The notes under the pieces are model-generated. The model was not told the origin of the DNA and did not search any database. It saw nothing but the letters and a program-made list of their open reading frames with translations. Source: Trichomonas vaginalis G3 (Eukaryota; Parabasalia; Trichomonadida; Trichomonadidae). Taken from it: a stretch of 64,000 bases of DNA. This document shows, piece after piece, positions 37,194 through 45,837 of this stretch (positions within the stretch are counted from its first letter, which is position 1; each line of letters begins with the position of its first letter). The stretch spans positions 5,093,962 to 5,157,961 of the forward strand of contig NC_067208.1 in NCBI RefSeq assembly GCF_026262505.1, in the 5' to 3' direction. The position numbers were made by a program, and so were the translations under genes.

Positions 37194-40097
37194 TTAAGCA
37201 GCTCTGAACCATGCGAATATAGTCACAAATGGTGGCATGTAATCTGCACCCGAGCCTGTTGGATTTGTTGTGAAAGTGTGTGAATGATTTCCTGCGGTTC
37301 CACAGAAAATACCTGTGCTTGAATCTACTGGGTCACTTGAAATATCAGATCTATTCATTCCCTGTCTATCCGAACCTGCTGCAAGATTTGTATAACCTCT
37401 TTTTGTTATTGAATGTGAATGATTACCTGTTGTGTTTGTAGTTCCTGTATGAGTGTGCGCAGGTAAGTTTGCTTCAGTAATTTTCTTCGAACCTCCTGTT
37501 TGCTTTGAATATCTAGCACAGTATAAGAATTTGTCTACAATCTGCTTCCACGTACCAAAACCTAAAACACTTGCTGGATTTGTTAAATTCATTGACGTAT
37601 AAATAGAACCAACAGGATATATGGTTTGAAGTATTTCTGTCTTTAATGTTTGAAGCTCTGTTTTGTCTGCTTTCTTATCATATAAATCTTGAGCAGTGAA
37701 TTTAACATTATTTTCATCATTCATGACATAAACATTTTTACATTTAATTTTTTTCTTCGTTGTTATGTTTTCATTCGATGTTAAACCTTGTGGAAAGTTA
37801 GGAGGTTCATAATATAACGCATCCCCACCAGTTCCGCCAACCGTTCCTTCAATACTTTTTATAGCAACAGTAGTGAAGGATTTATGTGTATGGTTCTTGT
37901 CGGCTTTCTTATCTAACATTGCTGGTAGTTCATATGCTTCAAAGTTTCTGGCATGATCTTCAATGTTCATACTTTTGTTATTTAAGGAGTTTAGTGTATC
38001 TTTTACGCTTGTACTTGGATTTTCTAATGGTGCACTTGAACCAAGGGTATAGTTCAATATTATGTCGTCTGCTCTAACAGTAGTGAAGGATTTATGTGTA
38101 TGGTTCTTGTCAGCTTTATTATTTAATGTAGCTTGAAGTTCATTTATATCGGAGATATTGTGTTTATGAGATTTCAAAACTTTGTTCGTTGCGTCAAGTT
38201 CATCTTTGTCAGCTTTACTTTTAATAGCATCTTCAACGGTTATTTTTGTCTTAACTCTCAATGTAAATCTTGGTTCAACTAATACACCGTTAACAAAGAA
38301 GTATGAAGCATAAATTTCATTGTGATAACCAAATGCTTCTGGTGCTTTACCTGTGTCATACTGTACAGTACAGTGTATGTCATAACCTTTAGCACGAATG
38401 AATTTATATCTTCTTTCATTAACATCTTCCGTCTTCACTTTTTCATCCTGTGTTAAATATCCATGGTAGTCCGTTATAATCTGTTCGTCTGAACTTATAT
38501 AATGAACATGGTTTTTATCTGCTTTTTCGGCTAATTTCTCTTCTATCTCATTTATTTCAAGTTCATGCCTACCACCACCTCCAGAAGAAGTATTTTTCTT
38601 CAGCTCTTGAAGAACGTCCACTTCGCCATCTTTGGTGTCAATAATAAGACTTTGAGTTAAAACCTTTCCTGTCTTAATGGATGTTTGTAAAACTTCTTCT
38701 TCACCGTGTTCGGGATCATGGTCGTCATCATATCTTGTGAAATCAGAGATGTTGTCATACATTAAGCATATCTGTCTCAAAAGTTCTGCTATTTGAAACT
38801 GGAACGAAAGATATACAGAACTTTCATCATCTCCTAAAGTCAAGTCTGCTTTCTTAAGTATTTCTTGAATGTATGCAATGAGAACAGAGTACCTTGGAAA
38901 ATATTCGAACAATATTTCATTAGCTGTTGGTTTTGGTGGTTCTTCTGGAGTTTCTGTTGTTTCAGTTCCTTCTGTAGGTTCTGTTGGAGTTTCTGCATCT
39001 CTTGACTTCAATGCTCTTGCTCTCAAAGACCTAAATGTTAGAGCACCAGGTTTTACAAAGGACTTTATAAATGCTTTAATAGTTCCTGGTAAGTTATTGT
39101 TAGCATTAAGTAAGTTCCTTATGCTTCCATCATGTACGTCCATAGCACTATGTAAAAAATCTATACTTTTCTTGTAGTCAGCAATAGACTGACTGTGATT
39201 TTTTAAAGATTTGTCAATACCTTTAAGCCAATCTTCATGCATGTCTGATACCGAGCCAAGAATATCATTTGCTTCCTTTAGTGTATTTTGTGCTTCTCGT
39301 AAAGTATCCAATCCCGTAAGTGCATTGTTTGCTATACGTCTTACAGTATCTATTTGACTCCTTGTTTCTTGCATCCAACCAGATAAAGTTTTAATAGTAT
39401 CCGAACCATTTGAAATGAAGTTCAAAGCATTTTTAACGTCATCTAAAACTTCTTCACCAAGTACTGCCCATATCTTTCCGATTTGGTATTGAAGAACTCC
39501 ATATGAAGCAGCTGTTAAACCAGTATTTATAAGGTTCCATATCCATGCTTTAGCAGTTTTTCCATCCTTTCCATCTTCACCATTCAAACCGTTTTCGCCT
39601 TGAGGTCCTTGTATTCCTTGTATTCCTTGTATTCCTTGTATTCCTTGTGGTCCTTGAGGTCCGGTGTCACCCTTCTCTCCTTTCAGTTCATCTTTATGTT
39701 CGTTATAATATTCTAATGTCATAAGGTGTACATCATTACTGCTACCAGCAACGCCGAGAATTTGTTTCTCATTCATGACTAAATTCTTTAGGCATTTAAT
39801 GTTGTCGTCAAATCGAAAGCTCTTTAACAATTCAATGAGAACATTTAATACTTTCACTAATGAGGCATCTACTGTAGAATTTATATATTGCACCGTTCCA
39901 TCATTTATGATGGGAACCTTGCTTGTTGTAATGAATGGGTCATAAGTGTTAAAAGTATCGAAATCAATGACTTTTTTAGTTTTTCCATCGTCAATGACTA
40001 AATCATTGCCTTCAATGGTTAAAGTTGAGTTTTCGTTTACTAGTTCATGTGCTCTTCTTGCTTCATTTGTTTCATACGCATATGCAGCAATAGTCAT
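37194..40097 (-). CDS. Fibre protein with collagen-like stalk and phage collar tip, Polinton B (967 aa)
   Basis: In order: an N-terminal base (residues ~1-140); a collagen-like Gly-X-Y run (about 145-180: GEKGDTGPQGPQGIQGIQG and more); a hydrophobic segment and coiled-coil-like shaft (~200-330); Pro/Thr linker; shaft repeats (KADKNHTHKSFTTV occurs twice); and a tail-collar tip (residues ~830-967: YPVGSIYTSM, FGTWKQIVDKFLYCARYSKQTGGSK, NLPAHTHTGT, PPFVTIFAWF). Trimeric attachment fibre of phage type in a eukaryotic element. The gene is divergent from the penton-like gene, 17 bases apart, sharing the A/T-rich motif. Confidence 0.9.
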   Translation of the reverse strand: MTIAAYAYETNEARRAHELVNENSTLTIEGNDLVIDDGKTKKVIDFDTFNTYDPFITTSKVPIINDGTVQYINSTVDASLVKVLNVLIELLKSFRFDDNIKCLKNLVMNEKQILGVAGSSNDVHLMTLEYYNEHKDELKGEKGDTGPQGPQGIQGIQGIQGIQGPQGENGLNGEDGKDGKTAKAWIWNLINTGLTAASYGVLQYQIGKIWAVLGEEVLDDVKNALNFISNGSDTIKTLSGWMQETRSQIDTVRRIANNALTGLDTLREAQNTLKEANDILGSVSDMHEDWLKGIDKSLKNHSQSIADYKKSIDFLHSAMDVHDGSIRNLLNANNNLPGTIKAFIKSFVKPGALTFRSLRARALKSRDAETPTEPTEGTETTETPEEPPKPTANEILFEYFPRYSVLIAYIQEILKKADLTLGDDESSVYLSFQFQIAELLRQICLMYDNISDFTRYDDDHDPEHGEEEVLQTSIKTGKVLTQSLIIDTKDGEVDVLQELKKNTSSGGGGRHELEINEIEEKLAEKADKNHVHYISSDEQIITDYHGYLTQDEKVKTEDVNERRYKFIRAKGYDIHCTVQYDTGKAPEAFGYHNEIYASYFFVNGVLVEPRFTLRVKTKITVEDAIKSKADKDELDATNKVLKSHKHNISDINELQATLNNKADKNHTHKSFTTVRADDIILNYTLGSSAPLENPSTSVKDTLNSLNNKSMNIEDHARNFEAYELPAMLDKKADKNHTHKSFTTVAIKSIEGTVGGTGGDALYYEPPNFPQGLTSNENITTKKKIKCKNVYVMNDENNVKFTAQDLYDKKADKTELQTLKTEILQTIYPVGSIYTSMNLTNPASVLGFGTWKQIVDKFLYCARYSKQTGGSKKITEANLPAHTHTGTTNTTGNHSHSITKRGYTNLAAGSDRQGMNRSDISSDPVDSSTGIFCGTAGNHSHTFTTNPTGSGADYMPPFVTIFAWFRAA

Positions 40098-40114
40098 ATT
40101 TTAATGAGAATAAA

Positions 40115-40879
40115 ATGTTGTTCTATTTGCAAAGTACAGACCCAAACGAATACGGAATAGTAAAACTACAAACAAACTTAGGTCTTCAGAATGAAGCGCT
40201 TGCTTTCAGAGTTGTTGACTTCAATACTATCGCAACTTTTGTCATAACAGATGAAACAGATTTCATAGAGATTGAAATAGATGACAAAAGAAGTGTTATA
40301 ACATTTCCTAACAGAGCTGGGTATAGAATAGATAAAATTGCTGGAGCCATAGATACTCTCATAAATGAAGAAACTATTGACAACATAGATGTCGAACTCT
40401 CTTCTGAGGGAACATTGAAGTTCAGCAGCGAGAAAGAGTTTAAGATACCAAGAATGAGTCATAGAGTACAACTTCTTTTGGGTGCATACCATATGACATT
40501 TCCTTTGAAAAGTGTTGACAAAACGATTGAGATGAAATCTGTTCCATACGTATGTTATGGTAATTGTTTATACATTGAGTCTAAAATAGCTAATGTCACA
40601 GGTATTTCAGGAGTTAATAGTAAAGGTTCAGTAGAATATAAGTCTTTCTGTTATGCAGTCAATTCAATGTTCATTCCAAACGTTCCTGTCATAGCAACTC
40701 ATTTAGGTAAATGGGTTCGCATTAGTCCTCATAATTTGAAAGACATGCAATTCAGACTTGTTGACTTTCAAAGAGAGCCTGTAGAACTGAAGGCACCAGT
40801 GCGAATGACTGTTGAAGTTGACTTTTTAGAAAATATTAAATGCAACAGCTTACAAGAGAACTCAGAGCTAAAAATATAA
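40115..40879 (+). CDS. Putative minor capsid (penton-like) protein of Polinton B (254 aa)
   Basis: Whole frame of penton size. Beta-rich, with VQLLLGAYHMTFP in the middle, and a C-terminal strand pair (LKDMQFRLVDFQREPVEL, PVRMTVEVDF) that is the usual end of Polinton penton-like proteins. Same pattern as the 236-residue protein of A. The fibre gene lies back to back with it, as expected for a vertex/fibre pair. Confidence 0.65.
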   Translation: MLFYLQSTDPNEYGIVKLQTNLGLQNEALAFRVVDFNTIATFVITDETDFIEIEIDDKRSVITFPNRAGYRIDKIAGAIDTLINEETIDNIDVELSSEGTLKFSSEKEFKIPRMSHRVQLLLGAYHMTFPLKSVDKTIEMKSVPYVCYGNCLYIESKIANVTGISGVNSKGSVEYKSFCYAVNSMFIPNVPVIATHLGKWVRISPHNLKDMQFRLVDFQREPVELKAPVRMTVEVDFLENIKCNSLQENSELKI

Positions 40880-41043
40880 AGTATGAACGTTATGTATTAG
40901 GTCATGAACTTTGGTTGTTGCTGTTTGATGAAACAAATGAGTTAGTTATGTCAGTCAAGAGAACAGAAAAATATTGTGTTAGTGAAAACTGCACCAAGTC
41001 AATAAGATTAGGTTACATTATGAAGATGAATTCATACTGTTGA
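40840..41043 (+). CDS. Small protein overlapping the penton-like gene, Polinton B (67 aa)
   Basis: Starts inside the last 40 bases of the penton-like gene in another frame. Basic start (MQQLTRELRAKNIKYERYVLG), then a short hydrophobic stretch. No family recognised. Overlap suggests translation from the same transcript; it may also be a chance frame, though the 3' end sits neatly before the hairpin pair at 41097. Confidence 0.4.
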   Translation: MQQLTRELRAKNIKYERYVLGHELWLLLFDETNELVMSVKRTEKYCVSENCTKSIRLGYIMKMNSYC

Positions 41044-41093
41044 AGAAGTTTTGGATAGATATTACAAATTGCTAACTTGAAATTTTTTTGACT

Positions 41094-41130
41094 GACGGCG
41101 CAAAGCGCCAAGATGGGCTCAAAGAGCCTC
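41094..41130. terminator. Paired GC hairpin between convergent genes (Polinton B)
   Basis: GGCGC-aaa-GCGCC at 41097-41109 and GGCTC-aaa-GAGCC at 41116-41128, six bases apart. Lies between the stop of the rightward gene (41043) and the stop of the leftward CCG gene (41176), the place of a shared 3'-end signal. Confidence 0.6.
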
Positions 41131-41175
41131 CTGACTGCTTTAATTTACTAAAACATATTTCAAACAAATTTATAG

Positions 41176-41751
41176 TCAGTAGATAGTTTTGTATACTTTC
41201 GAATATTTATACTTAAACTCAACTCCTGTAGTTCCTGGTATTTCAATGATGCGGATGTTACCTATTTTCATGAATAGTGGAGTTTGACCACAGCATTCGA
41301 TTTCAGGGTCGAGATAGTCAATGACACATTGTTTCCCTGTTATTCGTGAGATAACATTTTCAAGGTCCTCCTTTGTTAGAATTATTTGGTTCTTACTTAT
41401 AAGATTTGTCAAAAGCTTCTTATCGTCTTTGAGTAAAATTGTTTGGTATAACTGAAGAAGGTAATGGTCTACGTTATCTGAAGGATTTGTTTGAACATTT
41501 GTGTAAGGGTTGTCGTTGGCTTCTCTTGAAAGAACTTGGTCCAGTGGTGGATACTCTAACTTAACATCTGATGTAGCGTTAGCGTTTGAAGCTGTGTTTA
41601 AATTCACCGACTTAAGATCTGGTTCTTTTTCTTTCAAACACTCCGAACTATAGTTCTTTATGACAATATTGTTTGTCGTTCGTGAGTCAACATTTGATGT
41701 TGGTTCAATTGGAACATTAACGGCACCAGCTAAGATGGATTTGCTTCTCAT
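41176..41751 (-). CDS. CCG-motif virion-module protein of Polinton B (191 aa)
   Basis: A whole frame. N-terminal ~80 residues are Asn/Ser/Thr-rich and probably flexible, then a helix (DHYLLQLYQTILLKDDKKLLTNLI), then a compact C-terminal domain with ECCG followed by beta strands and a Tyr-rich end (YKYSKVYKTIY). The same C-terminal domain occurs in A (6841-7506). In both elements it lies near the penton-like and ATPase genes. No family recognised; a conserved Polinton virion component is likely. Confidence 0.65.
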   Translation of the reverse strand: MRSKSILAGAVNVPIEPTSNVDSRTTNNIVIKNYSSECLKEKEPDLKSVNLNTASNANATSDVKLEYPPLDQVLSREANDNPYTNVQTNPSDNVDHYLLQLYQTILLKDDKKLLTNLISKNQIILTKEDLENVISRITGKQCVIDYLDPEIECCGQTPLFMKIGNIRIIEIPGTTGVEFKYKYSKVYKTIY

Positions 41752-41776
41752 TTCATATAGAATAAAAACCTTTTAT

Positions 41777-41923
41777 ATGTATGAAATGAACAATATACTC
41801 GACAAGGGTTTGAATGTAAAGCTACTAACGAATGAAAATATTGTTGAATTCACTGAGACAGGTGCTGTGTATAAAGATGTAGAACTACTGAACAAAAGAG
41901 CTAAGGGAAGAAGCAGGAAATGA
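41777..41923 (+). CDS. Very small protein of Polinton B (48 aa)
   Basis: MYEMNNILDKGLNVKLLTNE to a basic end. Divergent from the CCG gene across a 25-base AT-rich spacer. Its stop overlaps the next start (ATGA), the usual sign of coupled genes. No family recognised. Confidence 0.45.
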   Translation: MYEMNNILDKGLNVKLLTNENIVEFTETGAVYKDVELLNKRAKGRSRK

Positions 41924-42180
41924 ACAAAGGGTGGAAGCCTATAAAAATTTATGTCAATGATGGCTCAGGAGGTTCAAACATAAAGTATGCAGAAAGTTAT
42001 AGAGTTTATGCTCTCAAAGGTGAAAAGCCTTCATTTAAGAACAGCTATTCTAACGCATATCCTCAAAAGCTAACGGATGGGGAAGTGGATGATATGAATG
42101 ACAGCAAAAATATTAACAGAAATGGCGACAGAGATGCATGGAATTTGTTTACCATCAGTCAATTGAAGGTTAAACTTTAA
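41920..42180 (+). CDS. Small Tyr/Asn-rich protein of Polinton B (86 aa)
   Basis: Overlaps the preceding small gene by four bases. Start MNKGWKPIKIYVNDGSGG, rich in Asn, Ser and Tyr, with no hydrophobic segment. No family recognised; may be a small virion protein. Confidence 0.45.
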   Translation: MNKGWKPIKIYVNDGSGGSNIKYAESYRVYALKGEKPSFKNSYSNAYPQKLTDGEVDDMNDSKNINRNGDRDAWNLFTISQLKVKL

Positions 42181-42435
42181 AACAATGTTGGTCGTTCCCA
42201 TGGAATATTTTTGACTTTAATGGTATTAGTCATGATATGAATCTCAAGGTATGAACGAGGAGAGATGAGAGACTTATATGCTTCCCAAATTTCTTCAAAA
42301 GGTAATGTTATACCTGACTGTTTCCAAATGAGTTCAATATCATACGTGAGAAACCTTGAAAGATAACGAAGTCAGTTATGAGACGTTTTATGTTTAAAGC
42401 TAAAAACCTCCATGTTTGCATAAGTATTGCTACAG
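42181..42435. other. Gap with no clear gene (Polinton B)
   Basis: About 255 bases between the small Tyr/Asn-rich gene and the ATPase region. It probably contains the remainder of a broken leftward gene; I cannot identify a function. Confidence 0.4.
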
Positions 42436-43060
42436 TTAAGTGGTAATGTCTGACTTTAGTATGATGTTAGCTAATGGTGAGTCTGGTTTTGACACTAAAC
42501 CTTTTCCGGCGAAGTCGTCACAAACGAGCAGAGTGTTTGAAGGATATTTTTTGAAGGGGTATTTTGAAAGTTTTGACAGAATGTAGTTTGTAAGTCGTTT
42601 CATATCGTAAACTCCTGAGTATTGACGTAAGTGGTGTTTGTCAATAATTCTTTCCATCTCCTCAGAAGTCTTTTGCATTCCTGACTGTATAAATTCAACG
42701 ATGGCATAATATTTCTCTTACGTCGAATGTAACGTTGAAGAAATTCAATGAGTTCACTGTCTGGAACTTTAACGACAGAGGCTTGAACTTTTGACATAAA
42801 TGTTTTCGCTGTTGAGTCCATAGAGTCTGAAGTTGCTGATATAATGATTTGGTCATAGTAGAGTCGTTTCCTAAACGCTCTGTTATGAGTATATGACGAA
42901 TGAGGTTAAATGTCTTACCTGAACCCATCTCTTCCACAATAGAAATACACACCATTTGAAAGAATTCATAATCTTTGCTGAAAGGAAGAATAAGAGAAGA
43001 GTTAAGTTTGTCTGTAGTTTCATTCATGTCTTCATCTACATCATGTATTAAATGCTTCAT
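42436..43060 (-). pseudogene. FtsK/HerA-type packaging ATPase of Polinton B (broken)
   Basis: A P-loop (EEMGSGKTFNLIRHIL) in the first third and a Walker-B-like TLLVCDDFAGKG near the end identify the packaging ATPase. Same family as the gene at 5045-5865 in A. The gene is broken. Confidence 0.75.
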
Positions 43061-43076
43061 TTTATCTCCATTAAAA

Positions 43077-43957
43077 ATGCAAGTCAGAAATATTCAGAAC
43101 ATAGCACCGAGTCTAACTGACAAGAGTATAAAGATATACTATGAACATGTTATGATGAAACCAACCAAAATTCAAGAAAGTCAGTATACTTATGAATATC
43201 CAAGACACTGGGTAGAGTATGTAGGAGGTGAGAAAGCTATTGAAATCAGACAGGTTCGAAGTATTCCAGCAGGAAGAACAATATTATTGAAGAACTTTAA
43301 TGTTTTGAGATATAATGATGAAACAAAGAAGCAAGATAGTTTCCCTGTTGCTGTGTATGTGAACCTAGACACAGGAGATGACATGAAAGTTTTTAACACA
43401 AAGCTTCAAACGGTAGTGAGAGAACAACTGACTGCGGAAGGCATCCATTACCTTCAGAAGTTACCATAGCATATAATTTTGAAACAAACTCAATAGATTT
43501 TAAAGTCATCTCTGCAAAGAAGTCAGGATTTACATTTAATGAAGCAGATGTATATTCGAATGAAAACTTCAAAGCTATTGCATGGTTAGATAATGACGAT
43601 TGCTTTAAGAAAATATTTAAATTCAGTGACTCAAAGATGTCAATAGATGACCTTCGTGGAATGTTACCATCGACGTTTACAGTAGAAGGTTCAGCAGGAT
43701 TGCTTACAAGATTGTCAATTGGTGGTATTTGGTCTCGTGAGAACATTGTTATAAAATCCAGTATAAGTGAATTTGCTGAAGAATCTATATTATGTCTTTC
43801 AAACTACATGTATTCGCCGCCGAAGCATTATAGTATAACAAACTTTGTCAGTAAGTTTAACATAAGACTTGTCGAACCTTCTTCAATGAAAGATGTTGTG
43901 CTACCTAAAGATGGAAAGGATGGACTCATTATTGAGATGATTTTAATAGCATATTAA
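43077..43957 (+). pseudogene. Minor structural protein of Polinton B, copy 2 (broken)
   Basis: About 290 codons from MQVRNIQNIAPSLTD. A C-terminal region starting GIWSRENIVIKSSIS resembles the gene at 28320-29176. Divergent from the ATPase gene with a 16-base spacer and followed without gap by a tiny gene at 43958. Broken. Confidence 0.5.
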
Positions 43958-44065
43958 ATGAGCTTGTTCTTGAAGGTCATTCATGATGAAATAACTGTTG
44001 TAGAAGATGTTAGCAATTGTTCAGACATTTTGAAGCGTATAGATGAGATAAGAAAGAAGTTATGA
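43958..44065 (+). CDS. Tiny protein of Polinton B (35 aa)
   Basis: MSLFLKVIHDEITVVEDVSNCSDILKRIDEIRKKL. Starts immediately after the preceding gene and its stop overlaps the start of the next (ATGA). Small, but the chain of touching frames (43958, 44062, 44155) suggests a real polycistron-like cluster. No function known. Confidence 0.45.
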   Translation: MSLFLKVIHDEITVVEDVSNCSDILKRIDEIRKKL

Positions 44066-44154
44066 ATGAGAACGCTTATGTTTCATTGACTTTCTCCAGT
44101 AACGAGAACTTTTATGAGATAATATTGAAGAGAGATGATTTTAATATGGGGTAA
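44062..44154 (+). CDS. Tiny protein of Polinton B (30 aa)
   Basis: MNENAYVSLTFSSNENFYEIILKRDDFNMG, overlapping the previous gene and abutting the next start (TAAATG). No family recognised. Confidence 0.4.
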   Translation: MNENAYVSLTFSSNENFYEIILKRDDFNMG

Positions 44155-44682
44155 ATGGTAGCTTGGGCAGCTTTAGGCGCAATGGGAACAAAAGCATTAG
44201 CATTTGGAGCAAAAGCACTTGGAGCTTGTGACGCAGTAAATAAAATGAGTGGAGGAAGGGTTTCAAAGACATTAGATGCAAATAAAGGAAAGATTGGAGG
44301 CTGGGTTGTAAAGAAGTTAAGATTAAATAAAATAGGGCTCATAAATAAAGCATCCAATTTGGTTGCGACTGAGTCAGAAAATGCTTTAGGAAAGGACGAT
44401 GAGTTTGCAAAACACGCAAAAGACTTTAATGACCAGATGAAAGGTGAAACAATGCATTTAAATAGAGTCGATGTAACTAAAGAAAATGTTTCTTCTCCAC
44501 CAGTAGTTCTTCCGTATGGTCCCTATGGAATGTATGGAAACCCTTACGAAAGACCATTTGACCCATTGACTGGTGGAAGTAACTGGTATCATTACGGCCG
44601 AAGAAGAAAGACAGTCAAGTTGGAGACAGACGTGAAGAAAGCAACTAAAAAGAAACCAAGGAAGAGAGTTATAAAGCAATGA
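44155..44682 (+). CDS. Virion-type protein with hydrophobic start and basic tail, Polinton B (175 aa)
   Basis: First ~30 residues are Ala/Gly-rich and hydrophobic (WAALGAMGTKALAFGAKALGA), the middle is Lys/Gly-rich, then Tyr/Gly/Pro-rich (YGPYGMYGNPYERPFDP), and the end is strongly basic (KKATKKKPRKRVIK). This composition resembles membrane-active or core proteins of DNA-virus particles. Comparable by composition to the small amphipathic proteins of A at 2838-3309. Followed by a GGGTGAAA/TTCACC repeat block (44690-44745). Confidence 0.55.
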   Translation: MVAWAALGAMGTKALAFGAKALGACDAVNKMSGGRVSKTLDANKGKIGGWVVKKLRLNKIGLINKASNLVATESENALGKDDEFAKHAKDFNDQMKGETMHLNRVDVTKENVSSPPVVLPYGPYGMYGNPYERPFDPLTGGSNWYHYGRRRKTVKLETDVKKATKKKPRKRVIKQ

Positions 44683-44689
44683 ATTCAAC

Positions 44690-44826
44690 AGGGTGAAAAA
44701 CCGGGTGAAAAAAGAGGTGAGATTTCACCACTTCACCTAAATTTATTTTTGTGCTATGTTTTCATACGTGTGAGGGTGGTGATATCATTTATTTTTAAGT
44801 TTATTTTTAAGTTTATTTTTATATAA
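44690..44826 (+). promoter_or_regulatory. Repeat block and triple TTTATTTTTA tract before the right TIR gene
   Basis: GGGTGAAAAA units and an inverted TTCACC at 44690-44745 resemble the repeat blocks of the cassette in A. After it, TTTATTTTTA occurs three times in succession (44788-44822), ending just before the start codon of the TIR gene. This is the clearest example of the element's upstream motif. Confidence 0.55.
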
Positions 44827-45153
44827 ATGACGAAAACTATTGAGATAACAAACTACAACGGTCATGAGTTCAAGAATTTGTTCTTCGTTCCTCGTGAAAA
44901 TACATTCTATCAGATACGAGGGAGAAAGGGTAAAGTTAGTTTGAGCGTTTATGACAATAAACATAATGGGAGATATATAAAAGCAATAGATACAAACGGT
45001 AAACGTGTTTCATTAGCTTTGTCAAAACTTACATACATTTATTTTGACAGTGATTTTGACTCTGACGATTGGAGTGACAGCAGCGATACTGAAGAATATG
45101 AACTATTGTGTGAAGCACAGCAATGGGAAGCGCTGCAATACTTTTGTAAATGA
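44827..45153 (+). CDS. TIR-embedded protein of Polinton B, right copy (108 aa)
   Basis: Identical in sequence, as far as I compared, to the left copy at 24793-25119. The TIR begins exactly at this start codon, so the two copies have different upstream DNA: three TTTATTTTTA tracts here, one AT-rich leader on the left. Confidence 0.75.
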   Translation: MTKTIEITNYNGHEFKNLFFVPRENTFYQIRGRKGKVSLSVYDNKHNGRYIKAIDTNGKRVSLALSKLTYIYFDSDFDSDDWSDSSDTEEYELLCEAQQWEALQYFCK

Positions 45154-45380
45154 GAACATTAGTGGGAACGTTAGTGAGAACGTTTATTTTTTCATTAGTG
45201 AAGTCGTTAGCGAAAATGTTAGTGAGGTGAAGTGGTTGGCGGCTTTGTAAATATTTAAGGTTAAGTTAGTGTTGTCGTTTGTGTTGTAAAATATACGTCA
45301 GCGGTTTTGTAAAGTGTCAAACCGTTATCTTGGGTAAGGTGGAACGCAGTGCCGCCGTACCCAAGATATGTATACTAACT
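44827..45380 (-). repeat. Right terminal inverted repeat of Polinton B
   Basis: 554 bp, partner of 24566-25119, ending GTATACTAACT and followed by the GTTGT target duplication (45381-45385). Confidence 0.95.
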
Positions 45381-45385
45381 GTTGT

Positions 45386-45629
45386 GATTCCAAATGCGAT
45401 TATTAAGGTTCAAGTCGCTAATGTTTTGAATGAAGATAGAGCAGTAAGAATTCTTACAAGGGCAGGTAATCAGATTGTTGAGCAAAGAGCTTCAAAACAC
45501 GATGAATGTTTGAAATTAATTCAACACATTTTGGAAATTGTCGAAAGCCGAAGGATTGAACCTAATGTCCTTATTCCATCTTTGAAGGCAATATTAAATT
45601 TGGCACAAAGAAGTTTAAAGGAAGAGTAA
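45386..45629 (+). pseudogene. 3' part of a host open frame at the insertion site of Polinton B
   Basis: Directly right of element B an open frame of ~80 codons (IPNAIIKVQVANVLNEDRAVRILTRAG to NLAQRSLKEE) ends in TAA. It is mostly helical (ASKHDECLKLIQHILEIVESRRIEPNVLIPSLKAILNLA). Across the insertion site the same frame continues left of the target duplication for ~25 codons but meets a stop without an ATG. So element B seems to have landed in the remains of a host gene or in an atypical 5' region. Family unknown. Confidence 0.5.
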
Positions 45630-45837
45630 GCAAGATTAGATAATTTGGACTTTTTTTAAAATTAATGAATAAACAGTATATTTTTGAAGTGTAAGCTTAT
45701 TTACCTGAAGCTATATTACTTAATATAACATTCAAAGTATTATTGCTATTTATTGGAGAACAAATTTATGTAATTTTCACATGAAAATTGATAAATTTGT
45801 ATTTCCTTATGATAATCAATTTTTGTATTTGTAGAGA

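Larger units (their letters stand above)
24566..45380 (+). mobile_element. Polinton/Maverick element B, 20.8 kb, full length, partly broken
   Basis: Termini begin AGTTAGTATAC and end GTATACTAACT; 5-bp target duplication GTTGT at 24561-24565 and 45381-45385. The 554-bp TIRs appear identical over the parts I compared, so insertion is recent. It is a different family from A: unrelated TIRs and TIR gene, only distant similarity in the shared genes. Polymerase, integrase, fibre, penton-like and KilA-N genes look whole; I count about five to seven breaks elsewhere (capsid, ATPase, two minor structural genes, the gene before the polymerase). Confidence 0.95.

Noticed and set aside
45279-45629. 116-codon frame starting in the TIR of B
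   Set aside because: The first third is TIR DNA read in a chance frame; only the part after 45385 is host sequence.
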